Assembly (NCBI RefSeq): GCF_037201965.1
Contig: NZ_CP147518.1
Location: 3,589,001 to 3,653,000, forward strand
DNA: 64,000 nucleotides
Reading direction: 5' to 3'
Source: Spirosoma sp. SC4-14
Lineage (GTDB): Bacteria > Bacteroidota > Bacteroidia > Cytophagales > Spirosomataceae
Part shown: piece after piece, positions 8,677 to 17,361 of the stretch
Position numbering within the stretch: position 1 is the stretch's first letter
Layout of the letters: each line of letters starts with the position of its first letter
Translations under genes and position numbers: made by a program
The notes under the pieces: generated by a model
What the model was told of the DNA's origin: nothing
What the model saw: only the letters and a program-made list of their open reading frames with translations
The model's database searches: none

Positions 8677-9255
8677 TTAGATCTTGTGTTTGAGCTTGCT
8701 TAGCCATTCGGGCGAGATGCCCATAAATTCGGCTATGAAGCGCGATGGCACCCGCTGGATAATACTCGGAAAGGTAGTGATGAGGTACTGATAGAGTTGC
8801 TCGGAGGAGTAGGAAATAATTTTTAGTTTAAAATCATTCTCTTCCTGCAAGGCCGTCGTAACCATAGAATGGTAAAACGTAAAAAAGTTACTATCAGTCG
8901 CTGCCATTGCTTCTATATCGTTTTTGGCGATGGCCAGCACAGTCGCATTGCTGATAGCCCGTAGTTCGCACCTCGTTTGGGCTCCCGAAAAAAAGCTGTC
9001 GATACAACTCATGAACGGATGCAGGTCCGGCATATAAAAGTTGATCGTTTTCTCTATTTCCAGATTTTCATCGATATACCGGCACACGAAACCGCCCGAT
9101 AGAACAAAATAAACGTTGTTGCATACATCACCAGGCCGAACAAGTCGCGTTTGGCTTTTTACCTCTAAAAACGTTGTCTGCTTCAGAATTTGCCCGATAC
9201 GATCGGGTGAAACCTTGGCCTGGCTGAGTTCAGTTAGTAGATAAGGCGGAAGCAT
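8677..9255 (-). CDS. Crp/Fnr-family transcriptional regulator
   Basis: 192 residues from the ATG at 9255 (MLPPYLLTEL). A TTG- or ATG-like upstream extension to 9369 adds 38 residues lacking family features. The cNMP-binding beta-roll runs from about 20 to 120 (RLVRPGDVCNNVYFVLSGG, FMSCIDSFFSG) and the C-terminal helix-turn-helix is about 160-190 (SRFIAEFMGISPEWLSKLK). This is the short Bacteroidota subgroup whose effector is usually unknown. It lies directly upstream of the PhlG/BBE fusion gene and may control it through the FNR-like palindrome between them. Confidence 0.88.
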   Translation of the reverse strand: MLPPYLLTELSQAKVSPDRIGQILKQTTFLEVKSQTRLVRPGDVCNNVYFVLSGGFVCRYIDENLEIEKTINFYMPDLHPFMSCIDSFFSGAQTRCELRAISNATVLAIAKNDIEAMAATDSNFFTFYHSMVTTALQEENDFKLKIISYSSEQLYQYLITTFPSIIQRVPSRFIAEFMGISPEWLSKLKHKI

Positions 9256-9391
9256 ACGATAACCGATTGACTGACACAATGTAACAGGGCTTTTAACGAA
9301 AAGCAATTGTGATATTTGCCTGCTACTTTGTGGTTGCCGCCAGGTTGTTCTTAAAGAAACACTGAACAAAGGGAAGCCGATAAGCCCCCCT

Positions 9392-9823
9392 TTAATCTTC
9401 TACATAACGGTTAGGATGCAGACAGTTTGACCAATAGGCAATGATCGCTTCTAACTGCCTGCGCATGCTGGTAAGATTGGATTGCTTTTCAAAAAAGCCC
9501 TGAATGGTTAGCTCGTAAGCTTCTTCTACCAGATTCTGATAAACTGGATGGGTGAAAAAGATAAAAGGAATCGCCCGCTTTTTTAGCGATTGATCGGCTT
9601 CAATTTGGCGCCGAAGTTCCAGTCCATCTATGAGCCGAAGACTAATCTCAGAGATGATCATAAACGGTCGATCGGTTGTTGTTTTCAGATAATCAAAAGC
9701 TTGCTGGCCGTCGTTAAAAATAAGGATCGGATACTGAGGGGCAATTTCCTGAAGAATTGGCTTTAACATCAGTTGATCATCCTCGTCTCCATCAATTAAA
9801 ATAATGGGGGTATCTGTGTTCAT
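9392..9823 (-). CDS. Stand-alone receiver-domain protein with Glu at the phospho-acceptor position
   Basis: 143 residues forming a single CheY-like receiver with no output domain. Acidic residues D13-E14-D15-D16 fit the Mg-binding pocket, IFFTH gives the conserved Thr, and FFEKQSN gives the switch Lys. Where relatives have D in a DxNLP-type motif, this protein has MIISEISLR, placing E59 at the phospho-acceptor. It may therefore be locked in an active-like state or be a pseudo-receiver. Same strand as the Crp/Fnr gene. No kinase is adjacent. Confidence 0.85.
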   Translation of the reverse strand: MNTDTPIILIDGDEDDQLMLKPILQEIAPQYPILIFNDGQQAFDYLKTTTDRPFMIISEISLRLIDGLELRRQIEADQSLKKRAIPFIFFTHPVYQNLVEEAYELTIQGFFEKQSNLTSMRRQLEAIIAYWSNCLHPNRYVED

Positions 9824-9995
9824 AAACGAATAGTTCTGTGCTTAATACAGCATTCGCTTAACGTGGAGCGCGGTTTTACGTTTTGCCGCGATGCCAGGCT
9901 AAGCGAATAATCTATGTAATAGATAACCTCCGTTTGTTGAAATTGATCAGCAGAAAGATCAGAACTTAGTCAGTGGGCGATTGGGAAACGAGAAC

Positions 9996-10748
9996 TTAGC
10001 AATTGGCCGAATGCTGTTTTTCCAGCGCAACGAAGTCGGTAGCACCCAGTTGGGCAACCTCACCCACCACAATAATGGCTGGATTGCCGATCCCCGATTC
10101 ATCAACTCTATTGCAAATAGTCTGAACAGTGCCAATAACAGTTCGTTCGTCGGCTAGTGTGCCGTTCTGAATAATGGCAACCGGCACTTCGTCTTTGCCA
10201 AGCCCAATGAAAACGCCCATAATTTCGGCCAGCTTGTGCATACCCATGAGCACTACAACCGTTGCCGACGATTGGGCCGCCAGTTGAAGATCCGACGAAA
10301 GCTGCCCGGCTTTGGTAGTACCCGTAACCACCCAAAAGCTTTCTGAAATACCACGCGTTGTTAATGGAATACCGGCAGCGGCTGGTACTGCATAGCTGCT
10401 CGAAATACCGGGCACGACGGCCGTTTCAATACCATGCTGGCGGGCAAATTCGATTTCTTCATAGCCCCGCCCGAACACAAATGAGTCGCCACCTTTTAGT
10501 CGCACTACATGCCCATACTGACGGGCATAGTGAACGATGAGTGGATTGATATCTTCCTGCATACAGGAATACGCACCCCGCCGTTTCCCGACATATACTT
10601 TCAGCGCATCAGGACGGCAGTGGTCGAGTAGTTCGGGATGGACCAGCGCATCATACATCACAACATCGGCCTGCTGCAATGCCCGAATGCCTTTTACGGT
10701 TATTAAATCCGGATCGCCGGGACCGGCACCTACGAGGGTTAATTTCAT
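9996..10748 (-). CDS. cobA: Uroporphyrinogen-III C-methyltransferase (SUMT)
   Basis: 250 residues from the ATG at 10748 (a TTG two codons earlier is less likely). The tetrapyrrole methylase fold is clear: MKLTLVGAGPGDPDLITVKGI, VVMYDALVHPELL, RLKGGDSFVFGRG, PGISS and PLTTRG. It uses two SAM to convert uroporphyrinogen III to precorrin-2, the precursor of siroheme. Its place directly after the sulfite reductase gene in the same direction indicates that it supplies siroheme for that enzyme. No CysG-type dehydrogenase/ferrochelatase domain is attached, so a separate Met8-like protein is needed elsewhere. Confidence 0.95.
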   Translation of the reverse strand: MKLTLVGAGPGDPDLITVKGIRALQQADVVMYDALVHPELLDHCRPDALKVYVGKRRGAYSCMQEDINPLIVHYARQYGHVVRLKGGDSFVFGRGYEEIEFARQHGIETAVVPGISSSYAVPAAAGIPLTTRGISESFWVVTGTTKAGQLSSDLQLAAQSSATVVVLMGMHKLAEIMGVFIGLGKDEVPVAIIQNGTLADERTVIGTVQTICNRVDESGIGNPAIIVVGEVAQLGATDFVALEKQHSANC

Positions 10749-10752
10749 GTTC

Positions 10753-10838
10753 AATGATTGAATTGTTGAATGATTGAATTGTTGGATGATTCAACCGCTA
10801 CGGTGGTCCGCATTCAATCATTCAACAATTCAATCATT
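10753..10838. repeat. 27-bp inverted repeat between sulfite reductase and cobA
   Basis: Arms 10753-10779 and 10812-10838 are exact reverse complements built from repeats of the unit TTGAATGA/TTGAATTG, with a 32-base loop. It fills nearly the whole intergenic gap. The same sequence family occurs at 15407-15489. Confidence 0.8.
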
Positions 10839-10844
10839 CAATCA

Positions 10845-12983
10845 TTAGCTATCCTGCGCCTGGGTTAGTTCCTGGAGTTCGGGTAGACCTTCCAACTCGA
10901 TTTGCGTTTCGCGGAAAGCCTGGACGGCTTGCAGGAAAGCGTCGGCCTGAGCAACGAAACGACGGGCAAACGCTTCAGAAGGCTCTTCCTTGTTAATGCT
11001 GAATACCAGGGCTTTAAATTCGCCTTCGGTCTGGTGAAAATCAGTTTCGCCCAGGAATGTTTTGTCGAAATCGTTCACAATACCATGCTGTGTATTGGTT
11101 GGCACATCGCGGCTCATCAAACCCGCCTTTGCTCCTGTAATAAACACATTATACGCATGATAAAGAGCGTCGGCCCAGCGACTTTCTTCAAGAGCTTCGC
11201 GTGCCCAGCCAAGTTTTTCGCTGGCTTCGGTAAGCGTAGTCGCTACCAGATCGATCAGCACACTGGCGCATTCGCCAATCCCCACTTCCGTAACGTAGCG
11301 TTCGGTATGGTCCCAGTCGATATAATCACTGTCGACCAGAGTTTTCAGGTCGGCTAGTGGTTTTAGTAGCTGGTAGAAGTAATTTTTCCCCTGCCGGGCG
11401 TAGTAGTCGCTGTAATATTCGCCATCGAAGCCGTTGGTTTCGTAATCGCGCAATAAAACCCGAAGCGAATCAGGACCACGTTTGGTCGGAATTTTGATGA
11501 CTTTGTCGGCAATCAGTCCTTCGCCTTTGCCGTTGAAACCGCCACCTAGCAGTACCTGAAGCGCGGGTAGCACATAAGCCCCGTTTTTCAGCGATGATCC
11601 ATGATAACCGATATTGGCTACCGAGTGCTGACCACAACCGTTCATGCAGCCCGAAATCTTGATCTTGATGTCGTCGTTAAAGACCAGATCCGGAAATTCA
11701 TCATGCATCATGCGTTCTAGTGCCCGAGTAATCCCGTAACTGCTCGAAATCGCCAGATTGCAGGTATCGGTGCCAGGACAGGTTGTAATATCGGCGGTTG
11801 TATCGAAACCAGGGTCGGCCAAACCGAGAGTGTCCAGTGCTTCAAACAAAGCGGGAAGATTTTCTGGGCGGACAAAGCGAAGCAGATACCCCTGATTGAC
11901 CGTAACGCGAATGTCGTCGGCTGCATATTGCTTCACAACCTGCGCCAGAGCACGGGCCGTATCGGAACTCATATCGCCAAGCAACACCCGCAGTTGCACC
12001 GCATACCAGCCAGCCTGTTTCTGTTCAAAAACATTGGTTTTAAGCCAGATGTCGAATTTTGGGTTGTCGCTTTTTGGTATACGGTTATCCGAAGAAGCTA
12101 GTTTAGGATGCGATACCGTAAACGGCAAGTCATTGACCGTAAACGTTTTATTCTTCAGAGCCAGTGTTTCTTCTTCAACCCGGCGGAGAAGTTCTTCCAG
12201 ACCAATATCGTTAAGCAGATACTTCATCCGGGCTTTATGGCGTTTCTGCCGTTCACCATAGCGGTCGAACACACGAATCACCCCTTCAATAAACGGTATA
12301 ATTCGTTCTTCGTCCAGAAACTCGAAAGCCGTTTGTGCAGAGAATGGCTGAGCGCCCAGACCACCACCCAGCAGTACTTTAAACCCACGTTTACCGTCCT
12401 GAATGCGCGGAATCAGACCAACATCGTGCATATAGGCATAGGCAGAGTCTTTTTCGCTGGACGAAACGGCTATTTTAAATTTCCGGCCCATATCCTGGCA
12501 GATCGGATTGCGCAGGAAATAGTCGAAAATAGAATATGCATAAGGAGTGATGTCGAAAGGCTCCAGCGGATCGACACCAGCGCGGGCTGAACCCGTTACG
12601 TTCCGAACGGTATTTCCGCAGGCTTCTTTTAGCGTAATACCCGCATCTTCCAGATCGGCCCACAACTGGGGCGAATCGGCCAGCTTTACGAAGTGCAACT
12701 GAATGTCCTGACGAGTCGTTGCGTGCAGATTGCCTGTTGCATACTGATCCGAAAGATCGGCGATCCGGGTGAGTTGATCGGCTGTTATCCGACCGTGTGG
12801 CAGTTTAATCCGAATCATTTGTACGCCCGGTTGCCGCTGGCCATAAACTCCCCGTGTAAGCCGAAACTTACGGAAAGCTTCGTCAGCAATGCTTCCCGAT
12901 TGAAACGAATTGATTTTCTGTTCCAGATCCAGAATGTCGCGTCGAGCGGCCTCGCTTACATTATCGGTTAGATGAATAGGCAT
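10845..12983 (-). CDS. Assimilatory sulfite/nitrite reductase (siroheme, 4Fe-4S) with C-terminal HEPN-like extension
   Basis: 712 residues. Two ferredoxin-like half domains and two NIR_SIR repeats are present: NLHATTRQDIQLH near 85-97, then cluster ligands C402 and C408 in TCPGTDTCNL and C446 and C450 in SGCMNGCGQHS, which bind the [4Fe-4S] cluster and siroheme. It reduces sulfite to sulfide (nitrite to ammonia is possible in the family). Context with CysDNH and SUMT favours sulfite. From about 575 to 700 a helical extension (LGWAREALEESRWADALYHAYNVFITGAKAGL) has the pattern of HEPN domains and is not part of classic reductases. A hairpin and shared start-codon motif lie in its leader. Confidence 0.92.
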   Translation of the reverse strand: MPIHLTDNVSEAARRDILDLEQKINSFQSGSIADEAFRKFRLTRGVYGQRQPGVQMIRIKLPHGRITADQLTRIADLSDQYATGNLHATTRQDIQLHFVKLADSPQLWADLEDAGITLKEACGNTVRNVTGSARAGVDPLEPFDITPYAYSIFDYFLRNPICQDMGRKFKIAVSSSEKDSAYAYMHDVGLIPRIQDGKRGFKVLLGGGLGAQPFSAQTAFEFLDEERIIPFIEGVIRVFDRYGERQKRHKARMKYLLNDIGLEELLRRVEEETLALKNKTFTVNDLPFTVSHPKLASSDNRIPKSDNPKFDIWLKTNVFEQKQAGWYAVQLRVLLGDMSSDTARALAQVVKQYAADDIRVTVNQGYLLRFVRPENLPALFEALDTLGLADPGFDTTADITTCPGTDTCNLAISSSYGITRALERMMHDEFPDLVFNDDIKIKISGCMNGCGQHSVANIGYHGSSLKNGAYVLPALQVLLGGGFNGKGEGLIADKVIKIPTKRGPDSLRVLLRDYETNGFDGEYYSDYYARQGKNYFYQLLKPLADLKTLVDSDYIDWDHTERYVTEVGIGECASVLIDLVATTLTEASEKLGWAREALEESRWADALYHAYNVFITGAKAGLMSRDVPTNTQHGIVNDFDKTFLGETDFHQTEGEFKALVFSINKEEPSEAFARRFVAQADAFLQAVQAFRETQIELEGLPELQELTQAQDS

Positions 12984-13058
12984 AGTGAGTATTCTCTATA
13001 GAGTTAATCGTCTAATATCTTTAAACAAAACGCCGAAGCAATCCGGCGTTTTGTTTAA
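12981..13058 (-). promoter_or_regulatory. Leader of the sulfite reductase gene: hairpin plus start-codon motif
   Basis: A perfect 15-bp stem (arms 13021-13035 and 13044-13058, loop of 8) with a T-run on either strand lies 37 bases before the ATG. The 21 bases that end in the start codon (13001-12981 on the minus strand, ending ACTCACTATG) match the corresponding bases of the TauE/SafE permease gene at 17 of 21 positions. The stem may simply end the cysDN transcript, or be an attenuator in a leader RNA. Confidence 0.5.
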
Positions 13059-13143
13059 TTTGTTATACAATGATAAATGAATTTAGCCGCTAATCGGTTC
13101 AGAATTTAGCCAACTTTTGGTTATGGTCGATAAACAGAAGTTA

Positions 13144-14424
13144 TCAAGCCTCGCCAAGTAGCATTAGCGCACCTACGGTTACATTGGATGTTTCGTCAAT
13201 AAGAATAGCTCCGCCAGTTGCCCGATTTTTCTGATATGGATCGAAACTAACCGGCTGGGCGGTCCGTAAAACGACTTTTGCCAGGTCGTTGAGTTTTAGA
13301 TTGTCAACGTCCGGGGTCTCTTCGTAGGTATTCACATTGAGCTGGTAGGCAATTTCGCGAACAGAACAGCGGGTACGGAATGTGCCAACCTGAAGCAGGT
13401 ATTTGTTGCCAACCTTAAACTCTTTAGTGTCCATCCAGCACAGCATAGCTTCGACGGTCTGGCTGCTGATGGGCTGGTTGTCTGAACGAACAATCAGATC
13501 GCCACGGCTAATGTCGATGTCGGTAGCCAGATGTAGCACAACCGACATGGGCGAAGCCGCTTCGTCCAGGTGCTTTTCGGCGATTTCAATGGCATCGATG
13601 GTTGAGGTTTCGCCCGAAGGGAATACCGTAATGGTGTCGCCTTTGCGGAACAGCCCACTTGTGATTTTACCGGCATAACCGCGATAGTCGTGTAGTTCAG
13701 CCGTTTGTGGGCGGATTACATATTGAACCGGGAAACGGGCCAATCCAGGCCAGGCCGGATGATGATCTTCCGTTATGCCTTCCGTGTCATCGTCAATAGC
13801 CACTGTTTCCAGATGTTCCAGCAGTGTGGCACCTTCGTACCAGGACATAGCCGATGATTTATCTACGACATTGTCGCCGTTCAGGGCGCTCATTGGGATG
13901 TAGGTCACCTGATGTACATTCAGCTTTTTGGCCAGTTCGGCATACTGAATGCAGATGTCCGAAAAGACATCCTGCGAATAGTTAACCAAATCCATCTTGT
14001 TGACCGCCACCACAATATGCGGGATACCCAGCAACGAGGCAATTAGCGAGTGTCGACGCGTTTGTTCGACCACGCCATGCCGGGCATCGACCAGCACAAT
14101 GGCCAGTTGGCAGTTCGACGCACCCGTGACCATGTTTCGTGTGTATTGAATATGCCCCGGCGCATCGACAATAATAAACTTGCGTACGGGTGTCTGGAAG
14201 TAGCGATAAGCCACATCGATGGTAATACCCTGCTCGCGTTCGGAGCGGAGTCCGTCTGTCAGCAGTGCCAGATCAATTTCGCCGTCATCGCGGCTTTTGC
14301 TGGCCCGTTCGATGGCTTCAAGCTGATCGGCCAGAATAGACTTGGAATCGTAAAGAAGCCGCCCAATCAGCGTGCTTTTGCCGTCGTCAACCGATCCGGC
14401 GGTTATAAATCGTAAAAGATCCAT
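13144..14424 (-). CDS. cysN: Sulfate adenylyltransferase subunit 1 (GTPase)
   Basis: 426 residues of the EF-Tu-like GTPase family: P-loop AGSVDDGKSTL near the N-terminus, switch II DAPGHIQYTRNM, NKMDL specificity motif, then two beta-barrel domains. With CysD it couples GTP hydrolysis to formation of adenosine 5'-phosphosulfate from ATP and sulfate. The length shows no fused CysC kinase, consistent with an APS-reducing pathway that skips PAPS. It follows cysD with a hairpin repeat between them and is part of the leftward sulfate-assimilation run. Confidence 0.96.
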   Translation of the reverse strand: MDLLRFITAGSVDDGKSTLIGRLLYDSKSILADQLEAIERASKSRDDGEIDLALLTDGLRSEREQGITIDVAYRYFQTPVRKFIIVDAPGHIQYTRNMVTGASNCQLAIVLVDARHGVVEQTRRHSLIASLLGIPHIVVAVNKMDLVNYSQDVFSDICIQYAELAKKLNVHQVTYIPMSALNGDNVVDKSSAMSWYEGATLLEHLETVAIDDDTEGITEDHHPAWPGLARFPVQYVIRPQTAELHDYRGYAGKITSGLFRKGDTITVFPSGETSTIDAIEIAEKHLDEAASPMSVVLHLATDIDISRGDLIVRSDNQPISSQTVEAMLCWMDTKEFKVGNKYLLQVGTFRTRCSVREIAYQLNVNTYEETPDVDNLKLNDLAKVVLRTAQPVSFDPYQKNRATGGAILIDETSNVTVGALMLLGEA

Positions 14425-14439
14425 TATTAATGAGTGAAA

Positions 14440-14501
14440 GAGTGAAAGAGCGAAAGAGTGATTAGCTACCAGCGCTCATTCACTCTTTCGCTCTTTCACT
14501 C
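14440..14501. repeat. 22-bp inverted repeat of (GTGAAAGA)-type units between cysD and cysN
   Basis: Arms 14440-14461 and 14480-14501 are exact complements. The left arm and preceding bases consist of near-tandem copies of an 8-mer GTGAAAGA. The gap between cysD and cysN is almost entirely this structure. Confidence 0.75.
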
Positions 14502-14502
14502 A

Positions 14503-15405
14503 TTAAAAATATCCGCCTTTCTTACGGTCTTCCATGGCGGCTTCGCTGAGCTGATCGTCCATGCGGGTTTCGCCCCGTTCGGAGATGCGGGTGGCCTGAA
14601 TTTCGGCAATCACGGCGTCAAGTGTGTCGGCTCCCGACTCGGAGGCAGCGGTACAGGAAATATCACCAACCGTGCGGAAACGAACCCGGCGGGTTACGAG
14701 CTGATCATCCGGTTCTGGTTTGATCACTCCTCCGGCTGTAGCCATCAGTTTGCCATCTCGTACAAGCAGTTCGCGCTCGTGCGCAAAGTAGATGCTCGGC
14801 AATTCGATTTTTTCGCGACGGATATAGTTCCAGACATCGAGTTCGGTCCAGTTCGAAATCGGGAACACACGAACGTTTTCGCCTTTATGAATACGACCGT
14901 TATAGAGATTCCAGAGTTCAGGGCGTTGCCGTTTGGGGTCCCACGAGCCAAATTCGTCGCGTACCGAAAAGACTCGTTCCTTGGCGCGGGCTTTTTCTTC
15001 ATCCCGACGAGCGCCACCAATACAGGCATCGAACTCAAACTCTTCGATGGTGTCGAGTAGTGTAAAGGTTTGCAGACCGTTCCGGGTGGCATTGCGGCCT
15101 GTAGGTTCCTTTAATTTCTTTTCACGAATGGTGTCTTCTACGTAGCGAACGATAAGTCTTTCGCCAATGCTGGCAGCCAGATTATCGCGAAAGTCAAGGG
15201 CTTCCTGAAAGTTGTGCCCCGTGTCGATATGAACGAGTGGGAATGGCAATTTACCGGGCCGAAACGCCTTTAAGGCCAGGTGTACAAGCGTAATGGAATC
15301 TTTCCCGCCCGAAAACAACAGAGCAGGACGCTCAAACTGACCAGCCACTTCCCGCATGATGTGGATGGCTTCTGATTCGAGCTGATCTAAATAATCGAGT
15401 TTCAT
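14503..15405 (-). CDS. cysD: Sulfate adenylyltransferase subunit 2
   Basis: 300 residues from the ATG at 15405 (MKLDYLDQLESEAIHIMREV). The ORF extends 26 codons upstream into a repeat, and that extension is rejected. The PP-loop SGGKDSITLVHLA is the ATP pyrophosphatase signature, with PLVHIDTGHNF and the C-terminal DQLSEAAMEDRKKGGYF typical of CysD. It forms the heterodimer with CysN that makes APS in the cytoplasm. It is downstream of cysH on the same strand, so cysH-cysD-cysN likely form one transcription unit interrupted by hairpins. Confidence 0.96.
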   Translation of the reverse strand: MKLDYLDQLESEAIHIMREVAGQFERPALLFSGGKDSITLVHLALKAFRPGKLPFPLVHIDTGHNFQEALDFRDNLAASIGERLIVRYVEDTIREKKLKEPTGRNATRNGLQTFTLLDTIEEFEFDACIGGARRDEEKARAKERVFSVRDEFGSWDPKRQRPELWNLYNGRIHKGENVRVFPISNWTELDVWNYIRREKIELPSIYFAHERELLVRDGKLMATAGGVIKPEPDDQLVTRRVRFRTVGDISCTAASESGADTLDAVIAEIQATRISERGETRMDDQLSEAAMEDRKKGGYF

Positions 15406-15406
15406 T

Positions 15407-15489
15407 TGAATGATTGACTTGTTGAATTGTTGAATGATTGACTTGTTGGCTATTATCCTCAATTCGATCATGCAACAATTCAATCATTA
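15407..15489. repeat. Imperfect inverted and direct repeat between cysH and cysD
   Basis: Two direct copies of the unit TTGAATGATTGACTTGTTG-like sequence on the left face an inverted copy (GCAACAATTCAATCATT) on the right. It is the same family as the perfect repeat at 10753-10838, with several mismatches. Confidence 0.6.
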
Positions 15490-16221
15490 GGCTTTAAACA
15501 CTTCTTCGTGCGTATGCAATCCGCATTCTTTTTTGGAATTGTCTTCCCACCACCAGCGGCCAGCGCGGAAATCTTCGCCGGGTTGGATGGCGCGGGTGCA
15601 GGGCTGGCAACCAATGCTCACAAAACCACGGTCGTGGAGCGGATTGTAGGGCACATGATGATCTTTTACGTATTGGGTTACCTGCTCAAAGGTCCAGTCC
15701 ATTAGTGGGTGGAACTTGAAAAGCTGGTGCGATTCGTCCCATTCCAGTTGGGTCATGGCCTGGCGGTTGGCCGACTGATCGGCGCGGATGCCAGTGATCC
15801 AGATCTTGTTGCCTTTCAGCGCCCGGTTTAGTGGCTCTACCTTCCGAATGCCACAGCACTCTTTCCGATTTTCGACGGAATCGTAAAAGCTATAGGGACC
15901 TTTCTCAGTCATCAGCTTTTCGACGGCGTCGGCTTTCGGAAAATAGGTTTCTATCGTTGTAGCATAGCGATCGTTCGTTTTTTTCCAGACCGAATACGTT
16001 TCTGAAAACATCCGTCCTGTATCGAGCGTGAAGATCTTTATGGGGATGTCGTTGGCCAGAATCATGTCTGTAATGACCTGATCTTCATAGCCCAGGCTGG
16101 TCGAAAAAATTACTTCGCCCGGAAACAGTTCAGCCAGAGTGCGCAGGGCATCTATATTGCTCAAACCGTTCAGTCGCTCGCTCAGACTGTCGAGTGTATA
16201 GGAGGTAGGTTCCGCTGTCAT
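15487..16221 (-). CDS. cysH: Assimilatory APS reductase (phosphoadenylyl/adenylyl-sulfate reductase family)
   Basis: 244 residues. The PP-loop-like adenine-nucleotide fold (FSTSLGYEDQVITDMI, TLDTGRMF) is followed by C122-C123 in KECCGIRKVEPL and C205-C208 in GCQPC, the four ligands of the [4Fe-4S] cluster found in APS-type reductases but absent from PAPS-only enzymes. C233 in KKECGLH is the catalytic cysteine. It reduces APS to sulfite and AMP with thioredoxin. The start lies 5 bases after the Gfo/Idh stop, so the two are cotranscribed. Confidence 0.95.
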   Translation of the reverse strand: MTAEPTSYTLDSLSERLNGLSNIDALRTLAELFPGEVIFSTSLGYEDQVITDMILANDIPIKIFTLDTGRMFSETYSVWKKTNDRYATTIETYFPKADAVEKLMTEKGPYSFYDSVENRKECCGIRKVEPLNRALKGNKIWITGIRADQSANRQAMTQLEWDESHQLFKFHPLMDWTFEQVTQYVKDHHVPYNPLHDRGFVSIGCQPCTRAIQPGEDFRAGRWWWEDNSKKECGLHTHEEVFKA

Positions 16222-16226
16222 AAATT

Positions 16227-17333
16227 CTACTTTAACTCAACTTTTTTTCCGGTTTTGGCCGATTGACGGGCCGCGTCCAGAATTTCAACTACAATCATGT
16301 TATTTTTTAAAGACGTCAGTTCGTCGGGTTTAGTTTCGCCGTGGATGAGCCTGGCCAGATAAGCAAACGGATCAGCCGCCGGCGCGTCGGATTGAGGTGC
16401 TTCGGTGGCCTGCTCGCTCTTCTCACCTTTGAGCCGAACGCGCATTCGGGAACCATCGATTGTAATGGCATAGCCCGTTTGCCCATACACCTCCATGTCT
16501 TTCCGGCCAAAGGGCCAGTTCCACGAGCCCTGAATAATGGTTTGCGTTTTAGGATAGGTCAGAATAATAGTCGCTTCGTCGTCGACTTTCGGATAGATGT
16601 TGGGTTTGATCTGCTGCGTTACGGCCAGTACCGACGTTGGGCGCTGATTATGCATGAGCCAGGTCGAGAGGTTGGCACCATAGCAGCCAAAGTCGAACAA
16701 GGCTCCGGCTCCATTCGTAACCGGATCGGTCAGCCATTCCAGAAACTCGTTACTGACGCCAATTTCCTTTGGTCCTTCGTGACCATCATGAACAACAATT
16801 TTCCGAATGTCGCCAATCGATTTATCCGTATTGGCAATGGCATAGGCTTTATGATTGCTGCCATACCAGGTCGTTTCGTAATTGGTAAGGAGTTGGATGT
16901 TATGCTTTTTCGCCAGTGCTTCCATCTGCTTTGCATCGGCAAAGCTGGTTGCCAGCGGTTTTTCAACCATCACATGAATACCGCGTGGTGCACAGGCTTC
17001 GACCGTTTTTTTATGATCGACAATGCGGCCAAAATCCGTAACAGCTTCGGGTTTTGTTTTGTCGAGCATTTCGGCCACTGTCGGGTACACCAGATCCAGA
17101 CTGAAGCCAAACCGTTTGGCCAGCTTTTCGGCCAGTTCACGGTTGGGTTCGGCGATGCCTACGATTTCTATATCGGTCTGTCCTTTTTGCTTAAATGCCT
17201 TATTCATGATGCCATTCACATGGTCATGAACAAGGCTAACAATGCCAACCCGAAGCGGTTTTTTAGGGCTTTGGGCATTCACCAGGTGAGTGAGAAGCAG
17301 TATAGATACAAGTGTTTGCCAGTTGGGCACCAT
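16227..17333 (-). CDS. Exported Gfo/Idh/MocA-family oxidoreductase
   Basis: 368 residues: a Sec-type N-terminus (about 1-20, LVSILLLTHLVNA), a Rossmann NAD(P) domain (LRVGIVSLVHDHVNG, VGIAEPN, HVMVEKPLATS with the EKP motif), then the alpha/beta substrate domain with GGxGALFDFGCYG-like GAGALFDFGCYGANL. It probably oxidises or reduces a sugar or cyclitol in the periplasm, as in other Bacteroidota secreted Gfo/Idh proteins with tightly bound cofactor (family knowledge). It lies 5 bases upstream of cysH although no link to sulfur metabolism is evident. Confidence 0.88.
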   Translation of the reverse strand: MVPNWQTLVSILLLTHLVNAQSPKKPLRVGIVSLVHDHVNGIMNKAFKQKGQTDIEIVGIAEPNRELAEKLAKRFGFSLDLVYPTVAEMLDKTKPEAVTDFGRIVDHKKTVEACAPRGIHVMVEKPLATSFADAKQMEALAKKHNIQLLTNYETTWYGSNHKAYAIANTDKSIGDIRKIVVHDGHEGPKEIGVSNEFLEWLTDPVTNGAGALFDFGCYGANLSTWLMHNQRPTSVLAVTQQIKPNIYPKVDDEATIILTYPKTQTIIQGSWNWPFGRKDMEVYGQTGYAITIDGSRMRVRLKGEKSEQATEAPQSDAPAADPFAYLARLIHGETKPDELTSLKNNMIVVEILDAARQSAKTGKKVELK

Positions 17334-17361
17334 TGTTTTTATAGATTAGGATTGACCCAGA

